A stretch of 64,000 nt of DNA from Flaccisagitta enflata (GCA_965153355.1 OZ231126.1:8370001-8434000), one strand, 5' to 3'. Shown: positions 50,601 to 61,607, counted from the stretch's first letter. The notes: generated from the sequence alone by a model not told the origin. Made by a program: numbers and translations.

Positions 50601-51245
50601 GAAAAAAAAGAGAAAACAAAGGCGCAAAAATAAGGAAAACAAAGGCGCAGAAAAGAGGGGAAACAAAGGTGAGCAAAAGAGGGAAAAAAGGCGCGCGAAA
50701 GAGGGAAAACAAAGGCGCAAAATTGAGGGAAAACAAAAGGGAAAACAAAAGAGTAGAGAGAGAGCAAATACAAAGAAGAGCACCTTGGTTTTGGCTTTAG
50801 TTTCTTTTTTCGCAGGACTTGGCGAAGAAGATGATGACACTGAAGACGCATCCTCGTCCACCGTCGAGGGACATCCGGAATCCGGCGATGATGGCGCAGA
50901 CAACTCGTCGCCGCTTCCATCCCTTCCGGCCGTTAATGACGCCGTCGGTGACGGTGGCGATTCGCTTTCCGTCGACAACGTTGAAGTCGGGGACGTCGCG
51001 GCGACGGCGGCTAAAGCAGCTGCAGCAGCGGCAATGCGCGCGCGATCGCGCTTCCGTTGTTGCTTGTTGGTGGCGTCCCGGCGAAGTTTCTCGGCGCGAT
51101 CGAAATACGGGCGCTTCTCTTCCGACGTCAACACGAAGCGCCACTTCTGGTGGACGAGTTTGTCGATGTCTTCTTGAGTCGTCGCAGGATTCTCCTTCAA
51201 TGTCGCGATTTTTACTTCCTTCGCGAAGAGCAGGTACGCATTCAT
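44337..51245 (-). CDS. HMG-box protein (4 exons, SOX/TCF-like box)
   Basis: HMG boxes bind and bend DNA, so a nuclear transcription or chromatin factor is likely. Exons (minus): 51245-50784, 49552-49295, 47251-47075, 44699-44337; all junctions are phase 0, giving 419 aa. The box occupies about residues 1-65: MNAYLLFAKE, then ENPATTQEDIDKL, then KWRFVLTSEEKRPYFDRAEK, whose EKRP and aromatic pattern resembles the SOX/TCF class. A basic patch (KQQRKRDRAR), Ala runs, an acidic Ser/Pro region and a long Pro/His/Ala-rich C-terminus follow. The first ATG (AAAATGA) lies right at the start of the box and is preceded in frame by TAG. Either this is the start, or the CTAG is a weak acceptor and an upstream exon supplies the missing few residues. 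The family member is not identified. Confidence 0.75.
44765..45180. repeat. Degenerate AGAGACATAAGAGACATA minisatellite
   Basis: Irregular units of 9-20 bp built from GAGACATA. Confidence 0.8.
45870..46530. mobile_element. Foldback element (ACTGCAGATTTGAAATCTGC arms)
   Basis: The left arm (ATAATAGCTTGTAC, GATGCAAATTTTT-like, CCTTGAATTTTCCTTCAGCC, GAAAGTGCTTTCC) is mirrored on the right (GGAAAGCACTTTC, GGCTGAAGGAAAATTCAAGG, GTACAAGCTAATGTAT). The arms are about 280 bp. Confidence 0.8.
47075..47251 (-). CDS. HMG-box gene, exon 3
   Basis: 59 codons. Acceptor TTTTGTCAG; encodes HPYFLPPPPMMTAHMNAFNA, then a His/Pro-rich stretch ending YPGPMPSQ. Donor GTCAGT. Confidence 0.8.
47487..47704 (-). mobile_element. 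GGCCGGATACACGG family, copy with AGTTGCGT stem
   Basis: TTTTTTAG followed by the stem-loop AGTTGCGTGCTACGCAACT (47493-47511), then TCTACACCCC and a TCCGTTGGTTGG block. The other end reads GGTGTTGGCCTTATTTT. Confidence 0.65.
47880..48405. other. HMG-gene intron spacer
   Basis: AT-rich; no supported feature. Confidence 0.4.
48412..48570 (-). mobile_element. GGCCGGATACACGG family, degenerate fragment
   Basis: AGAGGCTTTGTCCGTCGGTC and TATGCCCCTACCCACCTGCC match the internal parts of copies at 19440-19700; the termini are missing. Confidence 0.5.
49295..49552 (-). CDS. HMG-box gene, exon 2
   Basis: 86 codons. Acceptor GTTTTCAG; encodes VASSTQQSRQLGSRPTNSLP, a run of Ala, then HFAYHPMVPQMIQSSYPVSY. 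Donor CTG|GTACTT. Phase 0 at both ends. Confidence 0.75.
50340..50498 (+). mobile_element. GGCCGGATACACGG family, copy in HMG-gene intron 1
   Basis: A full-length short copy: ACAAGGCCGGATACACGGCA to AGTCGCGTGTCCGCTACT and AAAAA, with a clean GACGGACGGACGG block. Confidence 0.8.
50505..50765. repeat. Purine-rich degenerate repeat (AAAGGCGCAGAAAAGAGGG)
   Basis: About 13 imperfect units of about 20 bp, adjoining the HMG-box exon donor. Confidence 0.8.
50784..51245 (-). CDS. HMG-box gene, first visible exon (HMG box)
   Basis: 154 codons from MNAYLLFAKEVKIATLKENP to KKETKAKTK, then donor GTGCTC in phase 0. Contains the complete recognisable box except perhaps its first few residues, Ala runs and a Ser-rich acidic tail. 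Confidence 0.83.
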
Positions 51246-51299
51246 TTTCTAGCTTTGTAGACCAACGGCAATTGTTCTTTTTTTTTCTGATGCGCCGGA

Positions 51300-52215
51300 A
51301 TGACTCCTTTTTACTTAAGCTTCATGAAGTTTTTTTTTTTGTTATTTTTTATGTCATTGATAACTTGAAATAGATTGAGATATCAGCTCATTGCCGTTGG
51401 TTCTTTGGAGTACTCTTGAGAAGGGATAGGAGACGATCAAACAAAACAGTCACATGTAAGATATACACGATGATCATTGATAGAACTGGGCATCTTAAAC
51501 AAAGTTGTCTTTACAATAAGCAATCTAGAAATCCTTTTTGACTATTAGAATGAGGGACATGACGGGGCTTTTTTGGGTCATACACACCCTGTCGGTCCAC
51601 TGTCCAACCGTCTGTTCGATGCAACCTTCACTCAAAATTTAGGATCGGCTCTACATTGCCGTCTTTTTAGACCTATTTAAAGAAAAATAAAGATTGCCGA
51701 GTGGCTCGGTACAAAAAGAATGGAGCCTTAAAAAGAAGCCGATTTCCGAGTGACTTCCTACAAAATGACTTGCATTTTTAGTATCTAGAATTATTTTTGA
51801 GTGGGTTCTTGCTTGACTAACATCTAGCTACTCTTTTAAAACCAACCTACTTGTCAGATGTATGAGTATAGCAATCTGAAATATTGTAACCGCACTAACT
51901 CGTTAGGATTTACCAACACTATTTTAATGTTCTCCGCTAACCACCTCTCAGAGTCAGCTTTCTTTTTAAAATCCGAAAATATTTTTAAGTGTGAGTTGAA
52001 ATGGAGGTAATTCGATTTTTTAGCGTGATTTTTCTCGTTTAATGTTTGAGGGTTTGTTTACGTGTGATTCTCTCTAGGTCTGAGAGGTGTTTTCTGAGCT
52101 GACAGAGCCACGTCAACTAACATGTCAATAACTTCAGCACACATGAAGGCGACGGAGAACACGTTTTAGAAACGGAGAAAACGTTTTAGAAACCGCGAAG
52201 TCTCACTGCCTACAC
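51300..52215. other. Spacer upstream of the HMG-box exon
   Basis: No exon, promoter or repeat could be recognised; an upstream exon or promoter may lie here unseen. Confidence 0.4.
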
Positions 52216-52220
52216 TTCGA

Positions 52221-52731
52221 AACAAGGCCGGATACACGGCAATCCAGTCGCGGACGGTTGGGCAGGAGCAGTGATACGCAAACCGATCGCAATTCAAAAA
52301 TATTTCGGACCGACGGACGGACCGACGGACCGACAAGGCAAGGTGTAGAGTACGTCTGTCAGAGTGCCTAGAAAAGCCAAAATTAAACTTTGCTCCTCAA
52401 AAATATTTTTCCTTTGCAAAAATGCATTCAAATGAGCCATTGCGCGACTATCAAATCAATCAGGAACCATCTTTAGGATGACTTTGAAGTTTCTATAGAT
52501 CTGAATGAGAAAGATAAAATTTGCATCATGGAAAAAAAGATTCCAATGATGATTCAATGCAAACTTCAACCTCACCCTAAAGATGGTTCCCAATTGATTT
52601 GAAAGTTGCGCAATGGCTCATTTGAAAGCATTTTTGCAAAAGAAAAATATTTTTGAGGAGCAAAGTACAATTTTGGCTTTTCTAGGCACTCTGACAGACG
52701 TAGTGTAGAGTCGCGTGTCCGCGACTAAAAA
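52221..52731 (+). mobile_element. GGCCGGATACACGG family, copy carrying a nested foldback
   Basis: AACAAGGCCGGATACACGGC to CGCGACTAAAAA; split at GTGTAGAG by the element at 52351-52702. Without it the copy is about 150 bp, like the one at 50340. Confidence 0.85.
52351..52702. mobile_element. Foldback element with 8-bp target duplication
   Basis: 352 bp with inverted repeats of about 150 bp starting TACGTCTGTCAGAGTGCCTA, flanked by the direct repeat GTGTAGAG (52343-52350, 52703-52710). Other copies of the host family show the empty site. Non-coding. Confidence 0.92.
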
Positions 52732-52853
52732 CACTAACTGAACGGCGAGAGGAATGAGCAATTCATATCGCATTGGTCACGATCAAAACCAACACCCTCT
52801 CCCAGCAAGATCAGGTGAAAAGTGATATTGCAGTAGGTTTTTTTAGTTTTGTA

Positions 52854-53459
52854 TACAGTACGATGGGAGCAATGACGACCTAGACTGGAGGATAGATTTT
52901 AGGTATCTTAATTTTGATTGTATCATAAAATATTTGAGATCTAGGGTAATCAAAAGTTGCTTTATTGAATGAAAATGTTTGTGTCTGTCAAACTTAAACT
53001 TGCGACTTGACCTCATCAAGACTTCATTTTTCAAAGTTTTAACCTATCTCAATAGATTGGGTGGAAAATTTTATATGGTTTTGAAAAAAGAATCCGCTCA
53101 ATTGGTCCATTTTTTCAGGTTTTATGGCCATTTTAAATTTTGCCCAAAAATTAATTTGCATAACTTTTATTTACTAAACATAGCCATAAAACCCGTAAAA
53201 ATGGTCCAATTGAGCTGATTTTTTTTTTTCAAAATTCTATAGAATTTTTTGCCCGATATAATGAAAATAGTAAGAACCTTGAAAAATGAAGTCTTGATGA
53301 GGTCAAATCACAAGTTGAGGTTTATAAAACGCAAATGCATTCGCTCAATAGAGCAATCTTTAATTTGCCTAAATGTCGAATATTTTATAATACAAATAAA
53401 ATAAGGATACTTAAAATATATTATCCAGTCTAGGTCGTCATTGCTCCCATCGTACTGTA
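52854..53459. mobile_element. Mariner-like foldback (TACAGTACGATGGGAGC)
   Basis: 606 bp including TA on each side. The inverted ends read CAGTACGATGGGAGCAATGA, then CGACCTAGACTGGA, identical for over 30 bp. The inner arms mirror imperfectly (TGAGGTCAA, AATTGGTCCATTTT). Its CAGTACGA start resembles that of the 38500 element. Confidence 0.87.
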
Positions 53460-53818
53460 GAATCTGAGCTCTATTTACTGGAAAAAGTGGAAATAAAATC
53501 TTTTCAAGAGCGCTTATTGAGATTTTCATAAAAATTGGCTTTTAGCCTTGTTTTGCATTTAGATTCTACTGGGAACTAAAAACAATTTTTTTGACAGCAT
53601 ATTTGAATTCCTGTTGAAATTTCCATTCAATTTTTGTGAAAATCTTTCTGACAAAATTATGTTTTCATTAGTTCCAGTAAAAAGAGCTCAAATTCTATAG
53701 AGACCTGTATGAAAACCGGAAGAAATTTTGAAGATGAAACTGATCTTTTGTTTTTATCGAGTTTTCCCGTTTGGGCGAAGTTCGAGTTGATTCGGGTTGA
53801 AATGTATTTAACCCAGCA

Positions 53819-53888
53819 GCCTCTCACCTAGCCCTAACGCTAGCCCTGACCCTAAAACCAACCCCAACCTTAACCCTAACCCTAAATA
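53819..53888. repeat. Short telomere-like CCCTAA tract
   Basis: TAGCCCTAACGCTAGCCCTG, then CCTTAACCCTAACCCTAA; degenerate, with only two or three perfect CCCTAA units in a row. Confidence 0.6.
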
Positions 53889-54039
53889 AAAACTCGCTTA
53901 GAAAGTAATTAAAACAAAAGACATCACCGAATTCAAGAACATGAAACAGTACCCGAAAACCTACCGCAATATTACATTTCAGTTTTCACCTGATTTTGCT
54001 ATGAGAGGGTAGTGAAACTGGCAACGAAGCATGGCAATG

Positions 54040-54235
54040 ATCGACCGGCACGCCGCACGGTCAGTGCTTAAGCATTGCTCAATGAGCACGGCGGAACGAT
54101 TAACGGACAAAGACAATTTTGAGTGTGCAGACCCCGGACTGGTCAAGAACGGTCCCACGGCATGTGAGGAACATCAAACACCCGTTGGCAAATTAGTCTG
54201 AAGGCAAAAAATTGATTGCATGACACTTTGGTTAT
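54040..54235 (+). repeat. Dispersed ~200-bp repeat, copy 1
   Basis: It matches 58690-58905 in inverted orientation (for example GACAATTTTGAGTGTGCAGA, GAACGGTCCCACGGCATGTG). No termini or coding potential recognised. Confidence 0.7.
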
Positions 54236-54568
54236 AGTAAGGAAATCCTAGTTTCCGATGTAATTTTTTTTTTATTCACCTACATAATTCTGCTAGTTAG
54301 AGCTGATTAATTGCTCGAGAAAATCATGTGACCATGCAAATTGAAGCAGCAAACATAAATTCTATTGAAATCCCATCTTTGAGACCGCTGCAAAGTCTCG
54401 TCGACTGCTTCTGCTGTGTCTATGGATGATATGCTTGGAATTTTCATTGGCGATATTCATGTCACTATCTTGACTGAACCTTTTTGTCATTAAATTTGTC
54501 GGTATGTCTGTCTATATCTGCCCGTTTGTCTATCCGTCTGTCTGTATGTGTCTATCTCCATCTATCTG

Positions 54569-54573
54569 TATGG

Positions 54574-54629
<56 letters not shown>
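54569..54629. repeat. (CT)n microsatellite
   Basis: CT run with one TTT interruption. Confidence 0.92.
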
Positions 54630-54740
54630 GTTTCGAGGGATTTTGTCATTTCAACTCCAAAGGCAATCAAGTGGTATTGTTTTGTCCATTTAGAACAACA
54701 AGCTAAGAGTGACGCGGTAGAAAATAGCATCTCATCACAC

Positions 54741-54745
54741 GCACG

Positions 54746-54801
<56 letters not shown>

Positions 54802-54850
54802 CACGCACATACGCACACACACGCACATACGCACACATTCGCACAGACGC
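54741..54850. repeat. (CA)n microsatellite with CGCACA variants
   Basis: A CA run passes into ACGCACACAC and ACGCACATACGC units. Confidence 0.93.
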
Positions 54851-54879
54851 ACTTCTTCCTTCTCTACTCTCTAGGATCA

Positions 54880-55114
54880 CTTTCTTTCTCTTTCTTCCTT
54901 TTTCAACCTTCCTTTCTCTCTCTTCCTTTCTCTCTCTCTCTCTTCCTTTCTCTCTCTTCCTTCTCTCTTTCTTCCTTTCTCTCTTTCTTTCTTTCTCTGT
55001 TTCTCTCTCTCTTTCTTTCTTTCTCTGTTTCTCTCGCTCGATCTTTCTTTCTCTGTTTCTCTCTCTGTTTCTCTCTCTCGATCTTTCTTTTTCTGTTTCT
55101 CTCTCTCTTTCATT

Positions 55115-55182
<68 letters not shown>

Positions 55183-55235
55183 TTTTTGCTTTTTGCTTCC
55201 TTTCTTTTTTTGCTTTTTGCTTTCTTTCTTTCCAT
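54880..55235. repeat. Pyrimidine-rich tract with (CTTT)n
   Basis: TTTCTCTC-type units, then about 18 TTTC units at 55108-55182. Confidence 0.92.
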
Positions 55236-55504
55236 GAAATATTTCGTTACGCGTCACTCAGAAATACCACTTTCAATGGAAAAGACTTTGTTACAGGCGA
55301 TTTTTGGTTAGTCACTATGCGTTTTAGGCGATTTCTTTAACGAAGAATCTGAAGAAAGAATGACAGGGCTTTCAAAAATATTCGTTAGAGGCGGAATTTC
55401 GTAAGAAGCGTGTTCGTTAGAACGATTTTCTTCTGTACTTAGTAGATCAATGCTATTCTCTCATGTTTGCTTGCCCTCCTTAATTCTTTCTTTATACGTT
55501 TGAA

Positions 55505-55506
<2 letters not shown>

Positions 55507-55601
<95 letters not shown>

Positions 55602-55800
55602 GTGTGTGTTTGTGCGTGTGTGTGTTTGTGCGTGTGTGTGTTTGTGCGTGTGTGTGTTTGTGCATGTGTGTTTGTGCATGTGTGTTTGTGCATGTGTGTT
55701 TGTGCATGTGTGTTTGTGCATGTGTGTTTGTGCATGTGTGTTTGTGCATGTGTGTGTGTGTGTGTGTGTGTTTGTGCATGTGTGTGTGTGTGCGCGCACG
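55507..55800. repeat. (GT)n followed by 12-14-bp TGTGTTTGTGCA units
   Basis: About 45 GT units, then GTGCGTGTGTGTGTTT units, then seven TGTGTTTGTGCATG units, showing stepwise derivation of a minisatellite from a microsatellite. Confidence 0.95.
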
Positions 55801-55957
55801 TATGTGTGCGTGTATTTATTTGCGTGCTTTCTTTTACGTCCATGCTGGTAAACATGAGTGCGTGTGTGCATGTATTTTCATTTTCATTTCTTTTTGTGTG
55901 TTTAAAGTGATAGATACGAAAATGAAATTTGTCATTTTATGATTGGGATCCTCTATA

Positions 55958-56119
55958 GGACATGGAACAGCTTTGCTGAATGAGTCTGCGGGGGAAGCAT
56001 TACATGCGGACTTCGATGCGCACTACAAAGGATACATTGTGAGAGATCTCCAGAATGCCACCTCGTACGCGACAAAGTTGCTTAAAAGCGTTATGGTCTA
56101 CAATGCTTGTTATATCTGA
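55958..56119 (+). pseudogene. Possible C-terminal fragment of a mobile-element protein
   Basis: A short open frame (HGTALLNESAGEALHADFDA, then HYKGYIVRDL, then LLKSVMVYNACYI) ends at TGA 56117. The layout, an ESxGEALHADFD motif followed about 25 residues later by LLKxVxxYN and the stop, resembles the C-terminus of uncharacterised proteins often found in arthropod and cnidarian mobile elements; this is from memory and unverified. No upstream part is found, so it is a remnant or a last exon. Confidence 0.35.
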
Positions 56120-56165
56120 GAGATTGAATTCATGTTAATCGTTTTTTGCTAATGTGGTATTCGTA

Positions 56166-57820
56166 TTTTTGTCCCCGACGAACAGTTTTCGTCGGTGACT
56201 ATGTGATAGCAGTGATGTGTAGTCTGTTTGTCGTTTGTTCGTTTAAAACCTTCTCATATCTTTTGATCCAGACTTCAGAAGATTATGAAACTTTACCAAT
56301 GTTATTTTTATGTCAATAGGAGCTTGTGTACCAATTTTCAGAAAAATTCATAAACTTTTACTACCCTTTGCCTATTATTTTTGTAGTAATATTTAGCTGG
56401 GACTTCGCTGGTTTACATAGGTAGAGGGTAGTAAAGGTTTATGAATTTTTTTTTAATTTGGTATACAAGTAGAGGGTAGTGAATAAACAACCCCTGCAAA
56501 ATTCGAATTAAATCTGAAGTCTGGTTTATGAGATATTAGCTTATTTATGTAGTAGTATGTTGCTAGGACTTAGGCAATTTACATGGGCAAAGGGTAGTAG
56601 AGGTATGTGAATTTTTTTCTAATTTGGTTTACAAGTAGAGCGTAGTAAATAAATAACCCTTGCAAAATTCAAATTAAATCTGAAGTCTGGTTTATGAGAT
56701 ATTAGCTTATTTATGTAGTAATATGTTACTATGACTTAGGCAGTTTACATAGGCAAAGGGTAGCAAAGTTATGTGAATTCTTTTTTAATTTGGTATACAA
56801 GTAAAGGATATTAATTGAACTGCCCCTGCAAAATTTGAATTAAATCTGAAGTCTGGTTTATAAGATATTAGCTTATTAATGTAGTAATATGTTACTAGGA
56901 CTTAGGCGATTTATATAGAGGATTGGAGTTGATGAATTCTTTTACTTGCTCATTTATTACATTTTGGTTTTTCTTTAGGTTTGCCATCATGGATTTCAAG
57001 ATTCATCTTCAACTACTGTCATCATATTCAACTACTGTCATCATCTTCAACTACTGTCATCATCTTCAACTACTGTCATCATCTTCAACTACTGTCATCA
57101 TCTTCAACTACTGTCATCATCTTCAACTGCTTTCATCATCTTCAACCGCTGTCATTATCTTCAATCACTGTCATCATCTTCAACCACTGTCATCATCTTC
57201 AACCACTGTCATCATCTTCAACCACTGTCATCATCTTCAATCACTGTCATCATATTCAACCATTGTCATCATCTTTAACCACTGTTATCATCTTCAACCA
57301 CTGTCATCATCTTCAACCACTGTCATCATCTTCAACCACTGTCATCATCTTCAACCACTGTCATCATCTTCAACTACTGTCATCATCTTCAACTACTGTC
57401 ATTATCCTCGACTACTGTCATCATCTTCGACTACCAAATTTTTTTCTGAAAATTTTTCTGAAAATTTTTTTTTGAAAATTTTTTTTGAAAATTTTTTTTT
57501 TTAAATTTTTTTTGAAAATTTTTTTTTGAAAATTGTTTTTGAAAATTTTTTTTTGAAAAAATATTTTTTTTTAAAGTTTTTGGATTTTTTTATAAATATT
57601 TTTTTTTAGATTTTTGTTGTCATTATCATTCATTGTTGTCATCATTATCATCCACTATTGTTATCATTTTCTAGTTTTGTCATCATTAAAACTATATTGA
57701 ATATTTTTTTTCTTCTTGAAAGTGTTGTCTTGTCGTGTATCTCATCGAGTTGCGTTTACGCAACGAGAAAGCTTCAAAAATTACAGTCCCCAGTCGGGGA
57801 CTGTAATTTTGAAGCTTTTT
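56166..57820 (+). mobile_element. Composite hairpin-ended element, copy B (1.65 kb)
   Basis: Inverted copy of 15139-16985: TTTTTGTCCCCGACGAACAG at one end; the ~165-bp tandem units (56400-56910); the 19-bp array (57005-57440); GTTGCGTTTACGCAAC; and the perfect hairpin ending TGTAATTTTGAAGC. Confidence 0.8.
57005..57440. repeat. 19-bp minisatellite (CATCATCTTCAACTACTGT), copy B array
   Basis: About 22 units; reverse complement of the array in copy A but with CAACCACTG variants that copy A lacks. Confidence 0.93.
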
Positions 57821-58069
57821 GAATTGTTGAAAAGTATTTGAATTTGAATCTCGCATTAAAATTTTTATTTTGGTAAAGAATGATTTTTTTGTATGGAGAT
57901 AAAAGTACAGTGTAACGGATGGCCAGCTGGCTAAATAGACGTATATAGACGAACCAACCGACAAGCAGTTCCAGTTACGTACACGCAACAAGTAAAATGA
58001 AATTGACAGGCGGGCCCAAATGCCTTCAGAGCAATTACAGAAACACTTTTAACGCCCCCCCCCCCCAGA

Positions 58070-58126
58070 CACACGCACAAGCACACACACACAAGCACAC
58101 TCACACAAGCACACACACATACACAC

Positions 58127-58205
<79 letters not shown>
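58070..58205. repeat. (CA)n microsatellite
   Basis: CA run with CATACA variants at its left end. Confidence 0.95.
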
Positions 58206-58400
<195 letters not shown>

Positions 58401-58679
58401 AAAGACAGACATTGACAAATTGACAGACAGATACTAATGGCCTGATTAATATTTAAGTTTTCAATTGTCGGAAAATAGCGATATTGATCTGGCGTTTACT
58501 CTGTGGATGCTGTCGACGAGACATTCCAGCATACCCAAAACTCAGAACATTAAAAAGATGTTCATCTGTTACTGCAATTTACGCAGTACTTTGATTTTTG
58601 CAAGCGACAAAGTAAGAACTTCCTACGTAGATAGAAAGAAAAACGATACCTGAGAAACTAAAGTTTGGGACTTTCGCAG

Positions 58680-58920
58680 CCATACAAAAGTGTTGTGTAA
58701 TCAATTTTTTGCCTTCGGAATAATTTGTCAACGGGTGTTTGTTGTTCACCACATGCTGTGGGACCTTTCTTGACCAGTCAGAGGTCTGCACACTCAAAAT
58801 TGTCTATGTCCGTCAATGGTGCCGCCGTGTGAGTCTAGTGCATTGCATAAGCATTGGCTGCATCGCTAAGCACTGCTTAGGCATCGATCGTGAACATCCT
58901 CGAAATCGGCAACGATCCTA
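58680..58920 (-). repeat. Dispersed ~200-bp repeat, copy 2
   Basis: Inverted relative of 54040-54235: CAATTTTTTGCCTTCGGA, CAACGGGTGTTTG, GTCTGCACACTCAAAATTGT. Confidence 0.7.
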
Positions 58921-59117
58921 ATCTTCAATTCCAGAAGGGCCAACACTTTTACGTTCAGCATGATCATCAAGGGATGAGGGTTTCAAGTTACTGAGAGAGC
59001 GAAGCCGGTACCGTGATGTTGTTGAAGTAGGAATGCGAACAATTTTGCTGTGATTGATGCAAATTCAAGTGCCTCATCTTTTACCTGCTGCAAGCTGAAG
59101 ACAGGACGCGACCCAAT

Positions 59118-59122
<5 letters not shown>

Positions 59123-59165
<43 letters not shown>
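59123..59165. repeat. (CT)n microsatellite
   Basis: Perfect CT run followed by CACACACA. Confidence 0.93.
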
Positions 59166-59174
<9 letters not shown>

Positions 59175-59232
59175 TAACAAAAGAGCAATCTTTGAGCTCA
59201 AGTTCCAAGAGGCGAACAAGAACATCGTGTGA

Positions 59233-59428
59233 TTTTTAGTCGTGTGCACGTTACTCTATAACCCGCTTTGTCTGTCCGCCGGTCCATCCGTCGGTCCGTC
59301 CATCGCTTTTTTGGCGTTGCGGGCGGTTTTTGCATTACTGCTCGTGCCCAAATGCTTTGGAAAGCCTCTTTCTTCACTGCCCCTGCCCAACCGCACGGGA
59401 CTTCGGGAGCCGTGTGTACGGCCTTGTT
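59233..59428 (-). mobile_element. GGCCGGATACACGG family, reverse copy
   Basis: TTTTTAGTCGTGTGCACGTTACT (imperfect stem) at one end and GTGTGTACGGCCTTGTT at the other. Confidence 0.7.
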
Positions 59429-59705
59429 TACTTACCTGGGCGTCGATAACATCGTTCAAATTTTGTATTGGTTTCACTTCTTTCATCTTTTTACATTTCG
59501 ATACATCCACAGGATTTAACTTCTAAGCATCAATGAATGCGGCAAGAGTATGTGATAGAAATTGCTCTGCGGATAGAAAGCTCGAATTACGTTTATAGTC
59601 TGTCATACTGATGTCACACTGTATCATAGTTTCATAGTAAGTTTAGGGTTTGAAATCTTTAAGGTACATGAAGAAAATTGTATGAATATCCACATCCAGG
59701 TAAGG

Positions 59706-59926
59706 AAACAAGGCCGGATACACGGCTACCCTAGTCGCGTGCGGGTGGGCAGGAGCAGTGCTGGAGAAGGTCACTAGGACATCTGGGCAGGAGCCGTATG
59801 CTCAAAAAGCTCAAAAACGCCAGAAAAGTAAAAAGTGGACCGACCAACCAACCGACCAACCAACCGACCGACCAACCGACGGACTGACATAGCGGGGTGT
59901 AGAGTCGCGTAGCACGCGACTAAAAA
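59706..59926 (+). mobile_element. GGCCGGATACACGG family, copy with AGTCGCGT stem
   Basis: AACAAGGCCGGATACACGGC, (GACCAACC)n block, then AGTCGCGTAGCACGCGACT (59903-59921, perfect 8-bp stem) and AAAAA. Confidence 0.82.
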
Positions 59927-59929
59927 TTG

Positions 59930-60680
59930 TTACATCGACTATAGCTAGTTAGATGAATGAGTGTAAAATAGGGAAATATCAGTGTGAAGGATTATGAACA
60001 TAATCAGTTCTTTGACATTAAACGTGTACCCGGTCTTGTTTTACGGAGACAAGGATAGACAGTGAGAGAAGCCGCCAAAATTGCCAGCACCCCTACCAAT
60101 AGGTTTGAAATCGGGCAGAGATAGCAATTGATGATTTTCTCCCATCAATATACCGGTTGAAATGATTGTTTCATATTTGTTTCAGGTTGCTACCTTATTT
60201 CATCATTTTGAAATTTAGGGTCTAAAATTCGGCCTTATTTACAAATTACGTCATTATACATACTGTTTTTTCGTCATAAAAGTTTGCAAAAGAGCAACCA
60301 AGCATAATACAGTAAAAGAATGATTAAGAAAATTTAAAAGATGTGCTACTCAAATCCGACCTCTTTTGAATCTTGATCACCGGTGCTGCGTGGATACAAA
60401 GCCTTTGTCTCAAGGACTGGTTGGAAATTGGAATAAAAGTTATGCAACAACAAATCATTTGACAATTGAAATCAGCGATTCCTTCTGTGTCGAAAAAGGC
60501 CTACTACATTTACTGTACATCGATTTACTATGGACATAATTGTCGTATGTTCATCGATTCACGAAGGACATCTTAAGGACAAGATGACGTAGAGTGTATC
60601 CCTCCTGGAAGGCTAAGCTCTTTTAAAAAAAATCGGTGAGTTGTATCTTCTTTAATTATTCTCACTCTCATATTGTGCAT
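59930..60680. other. Spacer
   Basis: No supported gene or repeat. Confidence 0.4.
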
Positions 60681-60709
60681 CATTGAGCCAAGTTTGCGTT
60701 TAATGAGAC

Positions 60710-60805
60710 ACACACGCGCACAAATGCACACACACAGACACACACAAATACACACACACAAAGACACACACAAATACACACACACAAAGACACACACATA
60801 AATGA
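60710..60805. repeat. (CA)n tract with CAAA interruptions
   Basis: Imperfect CACACACAAAGA/CACACACAAATA units. Confidence 0.88.
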
Positions 60806-60909
60806 TGTCATGTCACACTTCAATGAGCCCATTAAAGGGTTTGAGAAATCTCGGAGGTTAGACAATAGGTCAGCATGGGTTTCACGGGATTCTCTAGGTC
60901 TCAAGGTTG

Positions 60910-61112
<203 letters not shown>

Positions 61113-61269
61113 AATCCAGGTTGCCGTGGAGGTCCACCATTCCATTCATTCTTTTAAAGAAACATGCAGTAACATCCATGGATGTAGGAGTAGGACTAGG
61201 GTTATCCAGAAGGAGATATTGATCATGCGCTGAGGCTGATGCTGATGTCTCTGGCGTTTGGCCTAGAGA

Positions 61270-61355
61270 CAAAGAAGGAGGAGGACAAGAAGTAGAAATT
61301 TCCCCTGTGTGGGAGCATAGGTCACCGGTCCCTTCGAGGCCGCTGCTTAAAACAG
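61270..61355 (-). repeat. GCGGCCCC-family end, degenerate
   Basis: AGCATAGGTCACCGGTCCCT followed by GAGGCCGCTGCTT matches the inverted ends at 28962. The preceding GAAATTTCCCCTGTGTG is also shared with 28947. Confidence 0.6.
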
Positions 61356-61607
61356 TCAGGAGACAGGGCAGGAGGCAATAAAAGGGCAGGAGCATTACCT
61401 TTCCTCACTAGGAATGACGATGGAAACCATCAACTACTGAGACTGAGGAGGCAATGGGAAATGATAGAAAAGGTCGACCTTACGTCAGCTACCAAGGAGT
61501 GGCAAGAACAAAGAGCAAGGGCAAAGGGGCAGGCTCATCCCGACTAATACCTCAATCCTCAGTGTCTTAGTGATGACATAACCGATTCATTCCGTAGTCT
61601 TTGATTT

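Noticed and set aside
52979-53218. 79-residue frame within the 52854-53459 foldback
   Set aside because: It lies across the arms of an inverted repeat and has no recognisable domain.
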